Source of the DNA: an uncultured Flavobacteriaceae bacterium
GTDB lineage: Bacteria > Bacteroidota > Bacteroidia > Flavobacteriales > Flavobacteriaceae
Assembly: GCA_947500385.1 (NCBI GenBank)
Contig: CANMSA010000013.1
Coordinates: forward strand, 1 to 64,000
Direction: 5' to 3'
DNA length: 64,000 nt
Position 1 is the first letter of the stretch. The number at the start of each line of letters is the position of its first letter. The notes under the pieces are model-generated. The model saw only the letters and a list, made by a program, of their open reading frames with translations. It was not told where the DNA came from and made no database searches. Positions 34,982 through 44,528 of this stretch are shown here, piece after piece. Position numbers and translations under genes: made by a program.

Positions 34982-35742
34982 ATAGGACGGAACTTAAAGA
35001 ATTCTTGGACGCCAAGGTAAGGCAGTACGATCATCCCCGCTTTCTGGAAAGTGACCCTATACAGATACCGCACCGCTTTACCCTAAAGGAGGATATCGAA
35101 ATTAGTGCTTTTCTGACCGCAACGATCGCTTGGGGAAATCGCAAAAGTATTATCAACAATGCCACACGGCTCATGAATTTAATGGATGATGCACCGTTCG
35201 CTTTTGTAAAAGGCCATGAACCGTCAGATTTAGAAACGTTGGCACCCTTTGTTCATAGAACGTTCAACGGTTCCGATCTGATATATTTTATTAAAAGCTT
35301 GCAAAACATTTATAAAAAACACGGCGGCCTCGAAACGGTTTTCGCCCATAAACAACAGGCCACTTCCATGCAACCGGCCATCACGGCCTTCAAAGAGGTA
35401 TTTTTTGAACTCCCTCATCTCCCTAGAACCACCAAACATATCAGCAACCCGATCAAGGGTTCTGCGGCCAAGCGAATAAATATGTTTTTACGTTGGATGG
35501 TGAGAGATGCTACAACGGGAGTAGATTTTGGTCTTTGGGATAGCATCCCAACGGCAATTCTATCGTGTCCGTTGGATGTGCATTCCGGCAATGTGGCCCG
35601 TAAGTTAAAACTGCTAAAACGAAAACAAAACGATGGTAAGGCTTTGGCAGAGTTAGATGGTAGTCTACGCAAACTTGACCCGATAGACCCGGTGAAGTAT
35701 GATTTTGCGCTTTTTGGATTGGGCGTCTTCGAAAAGTTTTAG
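34978..35742 (+). CDS. TIGR02757 family protein
   Basis: A 254-residue protein of the uncharacterised TIGR02757 family, common in Bacteroidota. Recognisable parts are HPRFLESDPIQIPHRF, FLTATIAWGNRKSI, and the C-terminal FLRWMVRDATTGVDFGLW followed by PLDVHSGNVARKL. The second half is reminiscent of the helix-hairpin-helix base-excision glycosylase fold, but I cannot see a catalytic Lys/Asp pair with certainty. Translationally coupled to the CPBP protease and convergent with the fasciclin gene, the two stops overlapping by 4 bp. Confidence 0.88.
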   Translation: MNRTELKEFLDAKVRQYDHPRFLESDPIQIPHRFTLKEDIEISAFLTATIAWGNRKSIINNATRLMNLMDDAPFAFVKGHEPSDLETLAPFVHRTFNGSDLIYFIKSLQNIYKKHGGLETVFAHKQQATSMQPAITAFKEVFFELPHLPRTTKHISNPIKGSAAKRINMFLRWMVRDATTGVDFGLWDSIPTAILSCPLDVHSGNVARKLKLLKRKQNDGKALAELDGSLRKLDPIDPVKYDFALFGLGVFEKF

Positions 35743-37784
35743 GAGGCAAGTTTCGCTAACAGTTCCTGCGATACCAATACCTTGTCAACGGTGTGGATTA
35801 CCCCTTGCAAAATTTCATTATCCGCGCCGATCACCCTAGAAGGAATACCGGTCTTATCTAGAACATACACCGCTTCATTGCTCAAACGTACCTCAAGCAA
35901 TTCCCCTTGGGCCGTGGTTAAAAATTGCTTGTCGGTGAATTCCGAAGACTTTAGCTTGGAAGCCTCGATACAATGATACTCTAAAATCTCGACCAGTAAC
36001 CCCAATTCCTCCGCAGTGTTAAAATCGGCCAATGAGTCATAGCCCGGAAGGGTTTCGAACAAATCCAAAAAAGCGCTGTTCGTTGGAAAAAAGAAAGTGA
36101 ATTCCGCATCGAGAAAACTATCTAGATTCGCCCCGACCATTCTAAATATTCGATAGACCTCTGTCAGATGATCGCTATTTTCCAAAAAATAATCCAATAC
36201 TCGAATGGCATCTTCGCTTATTTCTTGGATGACCGATCGGGGTACCAAAATGCGATCTACCATGTGTACGATACCATTCTTCGCAGTAATGTCATTCGTC
36301 AAAAAAGTTGCTTCAAACCCAGTGGCGTCCAACAAAGAAAATCCTGAGGAATGGTTAATCAACGCCAGCGTATTGACCCCAGAAAGGGTTTCCAAGTCGG
36401 CTACCTTGAAATCGGACTCCACCAGTTTTTCTGGAAGCACATGGTAAAGCAGCACCTCCCGCAGGAGCGCTATTTCTTGAGTGGTATCAAAATCACCCAT
36501 ACTGGAAATTGAATTGCCAAAAAGAGGAAATAACGATGTCAAAACTTCGTTGGAGGGAGCGAATACCGTATAGGGGCCCTCTGCATCAAGCACTTCTAAA
36601 AGCCCCGTGATTTCAAGCGCTGTTTTTAAAAAGGATAATTCGGGTGATTCTTCGACCAATTCCTTAATGGTTTTGTCGGTAACCGATTCGGTATCTCCCA
36701 CTAAATCGATCAACTCTTGTGGAATCAAAATCTTGTCTATATGATGCACATAGCCATTTGAAGCTTCATTGTCGGCATTGACGATGTTCGCATCTGTGCC
36801 ACTAGCATCTTTCACCACAAAAGTATCTCCAACATTGGCTGTTTCCAGGGTGTTGCCAGGCAAGAGTGTTGGTAAGGTTCCCGGGGTAAGCGCTAAAGTG
36901 CTAAGGTTGTCGGGGACTACATGGTATAACAGTATCTTTTCCAGCACCTGTACTTCCAAAAAATTATCAAAGTCATCAAAACTGTCATAGCCGTCGCCCA
37001 GGATCTCAAAAAGTTGATTTATAGCAGCATTTGTAGGTGCGAACAGCGTAAAGGGTCCCGTTTCACTTAATGCATCGGTAAGGTCCGCTTTTTCAAGCGC
37101 TTCTTTGAGTAACGACAGATCATCTGTCCCATCAACTAATTCTACCAATGTAGGCTTGGGGAAAAGTTTTACTATAACCGCATTGGGTAATAAAATCTTA
37201 TCTATAATATGTACCACTCCGTTAGCTGCCTTGTTATCCGCGACCGTTACTTTAGCCGCTTCTTCCGATTTATCTTGCACATATACATTGGCATCTACTT
37301 TAATGGATAGTTCCTCTGTTTGCAGTGTATTCAGTGTTTCGCCATCGGAAAGCATTTCGGCCAATTTTGCCTCCCCAGCGATAACATGGTATTTTAGAAT
37401 TTCAGCAAGCAACAGTTTCTCTTCGGTCTCATCAAAATCCGCTAAGCCGTCAAAACCTTCCAATTGAGAAAACAATGCCTCAAAAGCCGCATTTGAAGGT
37501 GCAAAAACCGTTTTTGGGTCACTTGAACCCAATGCTTCCCAAATCGCAGGATCAACAGTGCGGATTGCCGCTACAAGATTGGATAATTCATCAACAGACT
37601 GCGCCAGTTCAACAATAGTAGGAAGCTTCCCTTCTTCCTCACCTCCTTGTTCGCCTTCTTCGTTCGTATTAGGAGGGGCAGGTCTGTCGTCACCCTTGTT
37701 ACAGGATACGGCGCCCATTAGGAAGAGACAAAATGTAAATACACTAATAATACGCGGGGTAAACTTCATTTTTTTCATGTTCAA
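35739..37784 (-). CDS. Lipoprotein with four fasciclin (FAS1) domains
   Basis: A 681-residue cell-surface or periplasmic lipoprotein. The signal ends LMGAVSC (lipid Cys about 28), then a Gly/Glu-rich linker (about 32-52). Four FAS1 repeats follow at about 54-205, 208-360, 370-515 and 520-680, each with an H1 box (T.FAPTNAA), a YH motif and an H2 box (NGVVHIIDKILLP). FAS1 domains mediate adhesion to surfaces or polysaccharides. Repeat 4 is the most divergent (FFFPTNSAF; QGVIHTVDKVL). It is monocistronic with a 389-bp upstream gap. Confidence 0.93.
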   Translation of the reverse strand: MNMKKMKFTPRIISVFTFCLFLMGAVSCNKGDDRPAPPNTNEEGEQGGEEEGKLPTIVELAQSVDELSNLVAAIRTVDPAIWEALGSSDPKTVFAPSNAAFEALFSQLEGFDGLADFDETEEKLLLAEILKYHVIAGEAKLAEMLSDGETLNTLQTEELSIKVDANVYVQDKSEEAAKVTVADNKAANGVVHIIDKILLPNAVIVKLFPKPTLVELVDGTDDLSLLKEALEKADLTDALSETGPFTLFAPTNAAINQLFEILGDGYDSFDDFDNFLEVQVLEKILLYHVVPDNLSTLALTPGTLPTLLPGNTLETANVGDTFVVKDASGTDANIVNADNEASNGYVHHIDKILIPQELIDLVGDTESVTDKTIKELVEESPELSFLKTALEITGLLEVLDAEGPYTVFAPSNEVLTSLFPLFGNSISSMGDFDTTQEIALLREVLLYHVLPEKLVESDFKVADLETLSGVNTLALINHSSGFSLLDATGFEATFLTNDITAKNGIVHMVDRILVPRSVIQEISEDAIRVLDYFLENSDHLTEVYRIFRMVGANLDSFLDAEFTFFFPTNSAFLDLFETLPGYDSLADFNTAEELGLLVEILEYHCIEASKLKSSEFTDKQFLTTAQGELLEVRLSNEAVYVLDKTGIPSRVIGADNEILQGVIHTVDKVLVSQELLAKLAS

Positions 37785-38173
37785 AAGGTTCTTATTTAGC
37801 TGATGGAAAATTAGTTTTTTCCCAAGCTCCCCCTATCAAGCAACTTTTAATTCTAGGTTGCTTAAAGATTAAGTATTCCGATGGAATGTTAACTAAATAA
37901 ATCGCTTTGTGAAAAAGGCCTTAAGAAATGGATCAACGATTTTTTTTGAAGAAAAGACAGTACAGCTTTTGTTTATAGGGTGTCTTCAACACCCGGCCTT
38001 GATTAAATATACTTCCCTGTTTTTTTGGGGAACTATCATCGAATAACAAAACCTTAATACGGATAACTTTTAATTCGATCAACCACAATACTGGGTTAAA
38101 ATGCGCTTAAAGTGTTCCCGGTACTTTTAACCCATCTTTTAAATCCTTAACAAACCCTTTAAAACTTTATCAC
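37785..38173. other. Intergenic region between the divergent FAS1 and PhoX-like genes
   Basis: 389 bp with no credible gene. It contains a small hairpin GGGTGT-CTTCA-ACACCC at 37978-37994 and a perfect 10-bp dyad at 38092-38134. Both promoters must lie here; no exact TAnnTTTG is evident on either strand at the usual position. Confidence 0.7.
38092..38134 (+). promoter_or_regulatory. 10-bp inverted repeat upstream of the PhoX-like gene
   Basis: TGGGTTAAAA (38092-38101) and TTTTAACCCA (38125-38134) are perfectly complementary with a 23-nt spacer, ending 39 bp before the ATG. Arm-to-arm distance of 33 bp, about three helical turns, would suit two dimers or a looped operator; an mRNA leader hairpin is the alternative. 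Confidence 0.45.
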
Positions 38174-39646
38174 ATGAGAACATTGAAAAAAGCATTGCTA
38201 TATTCAGGAGTGGTTGCATTTGCAGCATCCTGTGACCGTCTGGACGACTTTTTGGGAGATTCCGGAGGAGGAGATGACAAAAAGGAAGTGACCCTTGAAA
38301 ACCATTCAACGGTACCCGCCTTCTTTAAAGTAGCTCCCGAGTTCAGTGATGTTAAAATTTATTCTATCCTTAGTTCAGCGGATATGTTGGTCGATAGTCC
38401 CGATTTCGTCTATGGTTCTATGGCAGATGGCGCCGGTCTTCTCAAAGAAGCTGACGGAACTTTTACCTTAATCAACAACATCGAAGCCGACTATTCGATT
38501 GCACGAATCAAATTTGATGAAACATTTAAGCCTGTTAAAGGGGATTATGTGTTAAATGCGCAGGCGACAGCCAGTACCGCTCAGTGTTCTGGGTCGTTAA
38601 TTACTCCTGAGGAACATGGTTTTGGACCGATGTATCTTTCTGGTGGTGAATGGGGAGGTTCTTCGAAAGGTGTTTTTGCAACCGATCCGTATAAAAGCGC
38701 CAGCAATGCGAGTGTCGCGTCCATGCTTCCTGCCATGGGGCAATGGTCAACCGAAAATGCCGTTGCCATCGGAAAAGATGCTTTTCCAGGAAAAACCATC
38801 GTATTTATAGGGGATGACAACTCTGATAATGAGGTTCCCTCAGGTCAATTGGGCATGTATATCGGAAATCAAGGAGATCTTAACAACGGAAAACTATACA
38901 CTTTAAAAGTTACTTCTGAAGGAATCGAGTATGAAATGGATATGGTAGAGGGAGAAACCTACGACGTAGAATTTGTGGAAATGCAGGAAAGGGCCATTGA
39001 CCTTTTAGATGCAGAAGCCAAAGAAAAAGGAGCGATGGGTTTCTCTAGGCTTGAAGACATCGATTGGAGACGTGGTACCGCATCTGCTCAAAGGGAGCTG
39101 TATATGGCCGTAACAGGAAGAAAGAAAGACGGTCTTGTCGGCAAGGGTACTTTATATGGTCGTGTCTACAAAATGGTATTGGATGCAGACGACCCCACCA
39201 AAGGTACTATCAGTTGTGTATTGGATGGTGACAAATTAGATGGCAAGGCCAAGGCATTTCATAGCCCGGACAACATTCTTGTCACCAAAAACTACGCCTA
39301 CATCCAAGAAGACCCCAATGGATATCCTGATACACCCGACAAAGATCACTTTGCCCAATTGTATCAGTACAACCTAAATACCGGAGAGATAAAAACAATT
39401 CTTGAATGCGATCAAATAGCTGCAAGCAGTAATGGCATCGGGAGCCCCGATAGAAACTGGGAAATCACTGGAATGATCGATATTTCCAAAACCATCGGAA
39501 TAAAAGACTCCTACATTATGATCACTCAAAATCACGGTTGGGAACCTGCTGACGGTTCAGCCTTTACAGATCCATTGGCAAACCCTGACCCCAATAGTCG
39601 TAAAGAGGGAAGTCAGATGTTCGTTGTTACAGGCCTTCCAAATTAA
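38174..39646 (+). CDS. PhoX/DUF839-like lipoprotein
   Basis: A 490-residue lipoprotein (VAFAASC, lipid Cys about 20) resembling the PhoX (DUF839) beta-propeller phosphatase family. Supporting segments: SGSLITPEEHGFGPMYLSGG, FSRLEDIDWRRGT with RELYMAVTG, LYGRVYKMVLDADDP and KAFHSPDNILVTKNYAYIQED, which align with the PhoX pattern of metal-ligating Glu residues and the PDN motif. PhoX enzymes are Ca2+/Fe-dependent alkaline phosphatases exported by Tat; here a lipoprotein signal without twin Arg is used. Phosphatase activity is uncertain. It is 7 bp upstream of a di-haem peroxidase gene. Confidence 0.68.
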   Translation: MRTLKKALLYSGVVAFAASCDRLDDFLGDSGGGDDKKEVTLENHSTVPAFFKVAPEFSDVKIYSILSSADMLVDSPDFVYGSMADGAGLLKEADGTFTLINNIEADYSIARIKFDETFKPVKGDYVLNAQATASTAQCSGSLITPEEHGFGPMYLSGGEWGGSSKGVFATDPYKSASNASVASMLPAMGQWSTENAVAIGKDAFPGKTIVFIGDDNSDNEVPSGQLGMYIGNQGDLNNGKLYTLKVTSEGIEYEMDMVEGETYDVEFVEMQERAIDLLDAEAKEKGAMGFSRLEDIDWRRGTASAQRELYMAVTGRKKDGLVGKGTLYGRVYKMVLDADDPTKGTISCVLDGDKLDGKAKAFHSPDNILVTKNYAYIQEDPNGYPDTPDKDHFAQLYQYNLNTGEIKTILECDQIAASSNGIGSPDRNWEITGMIDISKTIGIKDSYIMITQNHGWEPADGSAFTDPLANPDPNSRKEGSQMFVVTGLPN

Positions 39647-39653
39647 GGTTTTT

Positions 39654-41486
39654 ATGGGAACATATTTTCTACTAAAAAACGTAAAAGAGGTTTATGTATT
39701 CATAAGCCTCTTTGCTTTGCTCACCGGTTGCCGTCATACAACAAGTACCGTTGCTGTTGAAAAGGAAACATCTTTGGGCGACCAAGTTTTGAAAAAATAC
39801 CATACGGAACTAATCCACTGCATCGCACAAGTAGATAGTTTGTCTAAAAGTACTTCTAGGAAAAATCTGGAACATCATTACCGTATAGCGCGAACCTTAT
39901 TTAAAAAAGTAGAACCTGTCATGGCCTTTCATGACGCGCAGAACTACAAATATCTCAATGCACCCAACATTCCAAAAATAGAAGAAGAAGACGCTACCAA
40001 CATCAAAATAATGGAGCCCAAGAGTTTTCAGGTATTGGAAGAAACCATTTTTACCGATAGTTTGGATGTTGCCAAAATACAACGCACGGCCAAACTGATC
40101 CGAGATCGCCTAAAGTTGCTAGCTAAAAATACGGACCTATCGTACTTCAAGGAACATCATTTTCTTTGGTTGGTTCGAGATGGTATCTTACGCGTATCAC
40201 AAACTGGTATTACTGGGTTTGACTCTCCTGTCTTAGAGCAGTCCCTGGAGGAGGGCATTACCGTTTATGAGACACTCAAGGAGTTTTTGGTATTGGTTCA
40301 ACCCTATTTCAAAAATACAGCCCTCTACCAAGAATGGGTAACCGAATTGGATGCCACCATCGCTTCCTTGCGAGCAAATGAATTTAGGGTATTTGACCGA
40401 TATGCCTTTATAAAAAATCACACCCACAAGCAGCTTAAGCTCTTTAACATGACAGTCGAGGATTGGAGCGTACAATTTCCGTTTACCTTAGCGGTCAATA
40501 ATGATGCCCCGTCCTTATTCTCAGAGCAAACCTATAATGTACGGTTCTTTTCCGATTACAAGAACAAAGGGGCTTCCAAAGAGTTAATAGCTTTGGGACG
40601 CTCCCTCTTCAATGATACGGGGCTTTCCCGTTCCGGGACGGTAAGCTGCGCTAGCTGCCATATCAAAGACAGAGCATTTACAGATGGGAAAGTAAAATCC
40701 AAAGGCCAACTCCGTAATAGTCCCACCTTGACCTATGCAGCCTTACAGCAAAGTTATTTCTACGATAACCGTGCAGGAAGTCTGGAAGGTCAAATCGTAT
40801 CGGTCGTCGAAAACGATTCCGAATTTCATATCGACCTTGAGACCTTGGTAGAGACGGTAAAGAACAATCCGGTATACATAGCAACGTTTGATAGTATTTA
40901 CAATGGAAAAATCAATGATTACAACGTTCGAAATGCCATAGCTGAATACATTCGAAGTCTTAGCAAGTTCAATTCAAAATTTGATCGGAACATAAATGGG
41001 CTGGAAAATTCGTTGACAGAAAGTGAAATAAATGGCTTTAATTTATTCATGGGAAAAGCCAAATGCGCAACCTGTCATTTTGCACCTGTTTTTAACGGAA
41101 CGGTTCCCCCCAACTATACGGAGACCGAGATGGAACTTTTAGGGGTTCCTTCCAAGAACGATACGATCAATGCCGTTGTGGATGCCGACTTAGGTGCCTT
41201 CAATGTATTTGGTACGGTAGCGCGTAAATTTTTCTTCAAAACCCCAACAGTTCGCAATATCGACCTTACCGCTCCCTATATGCACAATGGAATCTACAAG
41301 ACCCTTGAAGAAGTAATTGATTTTTACAATCGAGGTGGAGGTGCCGGCATTGGTATTGAGCTGGAATATCAGACCCTGCCGCCTGACAATCTGGAACTCA
41401 CCGAGCCAGAAATTCAAGACCTCATCGTCTTCATGCGAAGTCTAACTGATTCCCGGTCAATCAACAAAACGATAACGGGGATCTAA
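39654..41486 (+). CDS. Di-haem cytochrome c peroxidase-like protein with helical N-terminal domain
   Basis: A 610-residue lipoprotein (LTGC, lipid Cys about 26). Residues about 35-290 form an all-helical domain of a kind often fused to Bacteroidota peroxidases and reminiscent of imelysin-type domains. The CcpA/MauG domain follows with two c-type haem sites, CASCH at 332-336 and CATCH at 471-475, plus RNSPTL and TPTVRNIDLTAPYMHNG near the C-terminus. It would reduce H2O2 or oxidise a partner protein in the periplasm. The 7-bp spacing to the PhoX-like gene implies one transcript. Confidence 0.9.
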   Translation: MGTYFLLKNVKEVYVFISLFALLTGCRHTTSTVAVEKETSLGDQVLKKYHTELIHCIAQVDSLSKSTSRKNLEHHYRIARTLFKKVEPVMAFHDAQNYKYLNAPNIPKIEEEDATNIKIMEPKSFQVLEETIFTDSLDVAKIQRTAKLIRDRLKLLAKNTDLSYFKEHHFLWLVRDGILRVSQTGITGFDSPVLEQSLEEGITVYETLKEFLVLVQPYFKNTALYQEWVTELDATIASLRANEFRVFDRYAFIKNHTHKQLKLFNMTVEDWSVQFPFTLAVNNDAPSLFSEQTYNVRFFSDYKNKGASKELIALGRSLFNDTGLSRSGTVSCASCHIKDRAFTDGKVKSKGQLRNSPTLTYAALQQSYFYDNRAGSLEGQIVSVVENDSEFHIDLETLVETVKNNPVYIATFDSIYNGKINDYNVRNAIAEYIRSLSKFNSKFDRNINGLENSLTESEINGFNLFMGKAKCATCHFAPVFNGTVPPNYTETEMELLGVPSKNDTINAVVDADLGAFNVFGTVARKFFFKTPTVRNIDLTAPYMHNGIYKTLEEVIDFYNRGGGAGIGIELEYQTLPPDNLELTEPEIQDLIVFMRSLTDSRSINKTITGI

Positions 41487-41504
41487 AAGACGCTTACCCA
41501 TAAA

Positions 41505-41560
41505 GCATACTCCTGAAAGCAAGCGGTTAAAGCCATTGTTGTTCAGGGGTATGCCTATTT
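41505..41560 (+). terminator. Long hairpin ending the PhoX-like/peroxidase operon
   Basis: GCATACTCCTGAA (41505-41517) pairs with TTCAGGGGTATGC (41542-41554) over 13 bp with one G-U pair, followed by a pyrimidine-rich CTATTTCCCTTTT. A 24-nt loop is large for an intrinsic terminator. Confidence 0.55.
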
Positions 41561-41646
41561 CCCTTTTACCCTATTGAAACTCTTGATTCCCAAATTAAAT
41601 AAGTATTTTTAAGGTGACTGAACGCTACGACTAATTCAACTTAAAA

Positions 41647-43131
41647 ATGAAAAATTTACTGCTGCTTGGCTGTATGATGGCATTTCTTGCTACGCGAAGC
41701 CAAGAAAGAAAACTACCGATCGATACGGTGGTAACGACGCAACACAGCGTTACCATAAAGGGTACGCCTCTCAACTATACTGCAAAAACCGGCACCCAAC
41801 CAGTATGGGATGAACATGGAAAACCAATAGCTTCTTTGCACTATACCTATTATACCAGAAATAATGTAAAAGATCGTGCTGCAAGGCCCCTTCTTATATC
41901 TTTTAACGGAGGCCCCGGATCTGGATCGGTATGGATGCACTTGGCCTATACAGGGCCACGCGTTTTGAAGATTGATGATGAAGGATATCCCGTGCAGCCT
42001 TACGGGGTAAAACAAAATCCGTTTTCGGTACTCGATGTCACGGATATCGTTTATGTGAATCCGGCCAATACGGGCTATTCCAGAACTATCCCAGAAAGTG
42101 GCGAAGAGGTAGATCGCAAGAAGTTCTTTGGCATCAATGCCGATATAAAGTACTTGGCCGAGTGGCTAAGTACTTTTGTAACGCGACATAACCGATGGCG
42201 TTCGCCAAAATATATAATTGGCGAAAGTTATGGGGGCACAAGGGTCATGGGGTTATCACTTGCCTTGCAAAACCAGCAATGGATGTATCTTAACGGGGTT
42301 ATCATGGTAAGTCCGGCAGACTATAAAGTTATTCGAGAAGACGGACCCGTATCCGGCGCCTTGAACCTACCCTACTACACCGCTGCGGCATGGCACCACA
42401 AAGCGCTGACCCCCGAATTACAAAACAAAGACCTTACAGAAATATTACCGGCGTCAGAAGCCTATACCGTTAATACGGTTATACCGGCTCTTGCCAAGGG
42501 CGGCTTTATCGGGGAAACGGAAAAAAATGCCGTGGCCGAAAAAATGGCCTATTACTCAGGTCTCGGTCAGCAGGAGATTTTAGACCTTAATCTGGTTGTT
42601 CCTACCCGTTACTTTTGGAAAAACCTTTTGAAGGAAAAAGGAGGTTTTACCGTTGGACGATTGGACAGTCGGTATTTGGGAATAGACCGGCAGCTGTTTG
42701 GGGAAGGCCCCGATTACAGTGCGGAACTTACCTCATGGCTTCATAGTTTTACACCCGCAATCAACTACTATTTACAGGAAGAATTAAAATTTAAGACCGA
42801 TATTAAGTACAATATGTTCGGTCCCGTACATCCATGGGACAACAGTGACGACAACACGCGCGATAATTTACGACAGGCCATGGCACAAAACCCCTATCTA
42901 AATGTATTGGTGCAAAGTGGTTATTACGACGGTGCAACTACCTATTTCAATGCAAAGTATACGATGTGGCAAGTGGATCCAAGCGGCCGTATGAAAGATC
43001 GCTTTGAATTTAAAGGGTATCGCAGTGGCCATATGATGTATCTTAGACGGGAAGACCTTGAAAATGCGAACAATGATATTCGGGCCTTTATCAAACGTAC
43101 CGCGGCCAAGGGCAAAAGTGCCAAATACTAA
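41647..43131 (+). CDS. S10-family serine carboxypeptidase
   Basis: A 494-residue exported peptidase (signal about 1-18) of the S10 serine carboxypeptidase family. FNGGPGSGSVW (about 86-96) forms the oxyanion region, S194 in IIGESYGG is the nucleophile, the Asp is probably in SGYYDGATTYFNA and the His in GYRSGHMMYL near the C-terminus. It removes C-terminal residues from peptides, active at acidic pH in characterised relatives. Monocistronic; the next gene is an unrelated lipoprotein. Confidence 0.92.
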   Translation: MKNLLLLGCMMAFLATRSQERKLPIDTVVTTQHSVTIKGTPLNYTAKTGTQPVWDEHGKPIASLHYTYYTRNNVKDRAARPLLISFNGGPGSGSVWMHLAYTGPRVLKIDDEGYPVQPYGVKQNPFSVLDVTDIVYVNPANTGYSRTIPESGEEVDRKKFFGINADIKYLAEWLSTFVTRHNRWRSPKYIIGESYGGTRVMGLSLALQNQQWMYLNGVIMVSPADYKVIREDGPVSGALNLPYYTAAAWHHKALTPELQNKDLTEILPASEAYTVNTVIPALAKGGFIGETEKNAVAEKMAYYSGLGQQEILDLNLVVPTRYFWKNLLKEKGGFTVGRLDSRYLGIDRQLFGEGPDYSAELTSWLHSFTPAINYYLQEELKFKTDIKYNMFGPVHPWDNSDDNTRDNLRQAMAQNPYLNVLVQSGYYDGATTYFNAKYTMWQVDPSGRMKDRFEFKGYRSGHMMYLRREDLENANNDIRAFIKRTAAKGKSAKY

Positions 43132-43200
43132 AACATTTTTATTTCAACAACACCAAAAAAAGTAGGCTCCCTTTTTTTTTATGAACCTAAACCCTAGACG

Positions 43201-43782
43201 ATGAGAACACAGACACTAGTTTTAGCAACCGTTCTATTGCTTAGCTTGGCGACCAGTTGCGGACAGAACATCCCCTCCAAAGAATGGCAAATTAATACTG
43301 CGATTATGGCAGCCCCCGAAGAATATCGTTCGGGCGCGAAAGTATACGGGTACGATACAAATGGTGCCTTTGTAACCCTCCGGGAAGGAAGCAATGCCTA
43401 TATCTGCTTAGCGGACGACCCTACAATGGAAGGTTTTGCGACGGCTGCTTATCACGTCGACCTGGATGCATTTATGGCCAGGGGCAGGGCATTAAAAGCA
43501 GCAGGGAAAAGTGGAAAAGAAATTTTTGATATCCGTGAGAAAGAAGTGAAGGCGGGTACCTTAAAAATGCCGGACAAGGCAACGCTCTGCGTGTTCAACG
43601 GTACGGTCGACCCTGAAACCAAAGAAATTAAGGACCCGTATGTGCGTTATGTTTTTTACGTACCTTTTGCTACCGGAGCATCCACTGGGCTTCCAACGAC
43701 GGCCACTCCCCCTGGCCATGCATGGTTGATGGATGCCGGAACGCATCGTGCACACATCATGATTACGCCTCCGCAAGATTAA
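43201..43782 (+). CDS. Hypothetical lipoprotein
   Basis: A 193-residue lipoprotein (LSLATSC, lipid Cys about 20). Distinctive segments are AAPEEYRSGAKVYGYD, TLREGSNAYICLADDP, AAYHVDLDAFMARGRAL and a C-terminal TPPGHAWLMDAGTHRAHIMITPP with several His residues that might bind a metal. I do not recognise a named family. It is 69 bp after the S10 peptidase and 48 bp before the CAT-like gene, so the three could share a transcript. Confidence 0.75.
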   Translation: MRTQTLVLATVLLLSLATSCGQNIPSKEWQINTAIMAAPEEYRSGAKVYGYDTNGAFVTLREGSNAYICLADDPTMEGFATAAYHVDLDAFMARGRALKAAGKSGKEIFDIREKEVKAGTLKMPDKATLCVFNGTVDPETKEIKDPYVRYVFYVPFATGASTGLPTTATPPGHAWLMDAGTHRAHIMITPPQD

Positions 43783-43830
43783 GATCATGCCATTTCTTGT
43801 TAAAATCAGCCGATTTGGTCGTACTGCTTT

Positions 43831-44472
43831 ATGAAAGATATCACCTTCACCAATCCACACCGGAAGAAACATTTTGATTTCTTCAATGGAATGAACCATC
43901 CACATTTCAATATATCGGCGAATGTGGAAATTACGGACCTACTGCCCTATTTGAAATCACAAAAACTTCCCACTACGCCAAGTATTGTATATCTAATCGC
44001 GAGGGCGGCCAACGACATTCCCGAATTTCGTTGGCGAATACGAGGTGAAAAAGTAGTTGAACACCAGGCGGTACATCCCTCCTTTACGGTTCCCACCAAA
44101 GAGGCTTCCGTTTTTAGCTTTTGCACGGTACCGTATGTGCCGAAACCAGATACTTTTATTACAAGTGCGGTCGCACAAATAGCAGCAATGCAAACCGCTC
44201 CTTCCCTTGAAGATGAGGAAGGCAGGGATGACTATCTATTTTTATCGGCCTTTCCGTGGGTTAGCTTTACAGGGTTGCAACATGCGATGCAGTATCATCC
44301 CGGGGATAGTGTTCCACGGATTACTTGGGGCAAGTTTTTTGATCAAGGAGACCAAATCTTTATGCCTCTTTCCGTGCAGGCCCATCATGCGGTGGTAGAC
44401 GGTAGTCATATGGGACGTTATTTTGAACTTCTCGAAAAAATGGCAAAATCCCACGATGATTTTTTAATATAA
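43831..44472 (+). CDS. Chloramphenicol acetyltransferase-like enzyme
   Basis: A 213-residue protein of the trimeric CAT family. The catalytic motif HHAVVDG is present with H185/H186 and D190, and NHPHFNISANVEIT (about 22-35) and FPWVSFTGLQHA match the fold. The family transfers acetyl from acetyl-CoA to a hydroxyl; classical members inactivate chloramphenicol. Here it lies in a chromosomal catabolic region without mobile elements, so its natural substrate may be different and resistance should not be assumed. Confidence 0.88.
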   Translation: MKDITFTNPHRKKHFDFFNGMNHPHFNISANVEITDLLPYLKSQKLPTTPSIVYLIARAANDIPEFRWRIRGEKVVEHQAVHPSFTVPTKEASVFSFCTVPYVPKPDTFITSAVAQIAAMQTAPSLEDEEGRDDYLFLSAFPWVSFTGLQHAMQYHPGDSVPRITWGKFFDQGDQIFMPLSVQAHHAVVDGSHMGRYFELLEKMAKSHDDFLI

Positions 44473-44528
44473 GCACAACAGCCAGCGGTTTATTTGCGTA
44501 TTTTTAGTGGGTTACCGAAAATTCACCC

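Noticed and set aside
38174-39646. Classical Tat-exported PhoX under a Pho box
   Set aside because: The N-terminus is a lipoprotein signal without a twin-arginine motif and no Pho-box-like direct repeats are seen; kept only as PhoX-like.
43831-44472. Acquired chloramphenicol-resistance gene on a mobile element
   Set aside because: No transposase, integrase or repeat flanks it and composition matches neighbours; better read as a chromosomal CAT-family acetyltransferase.
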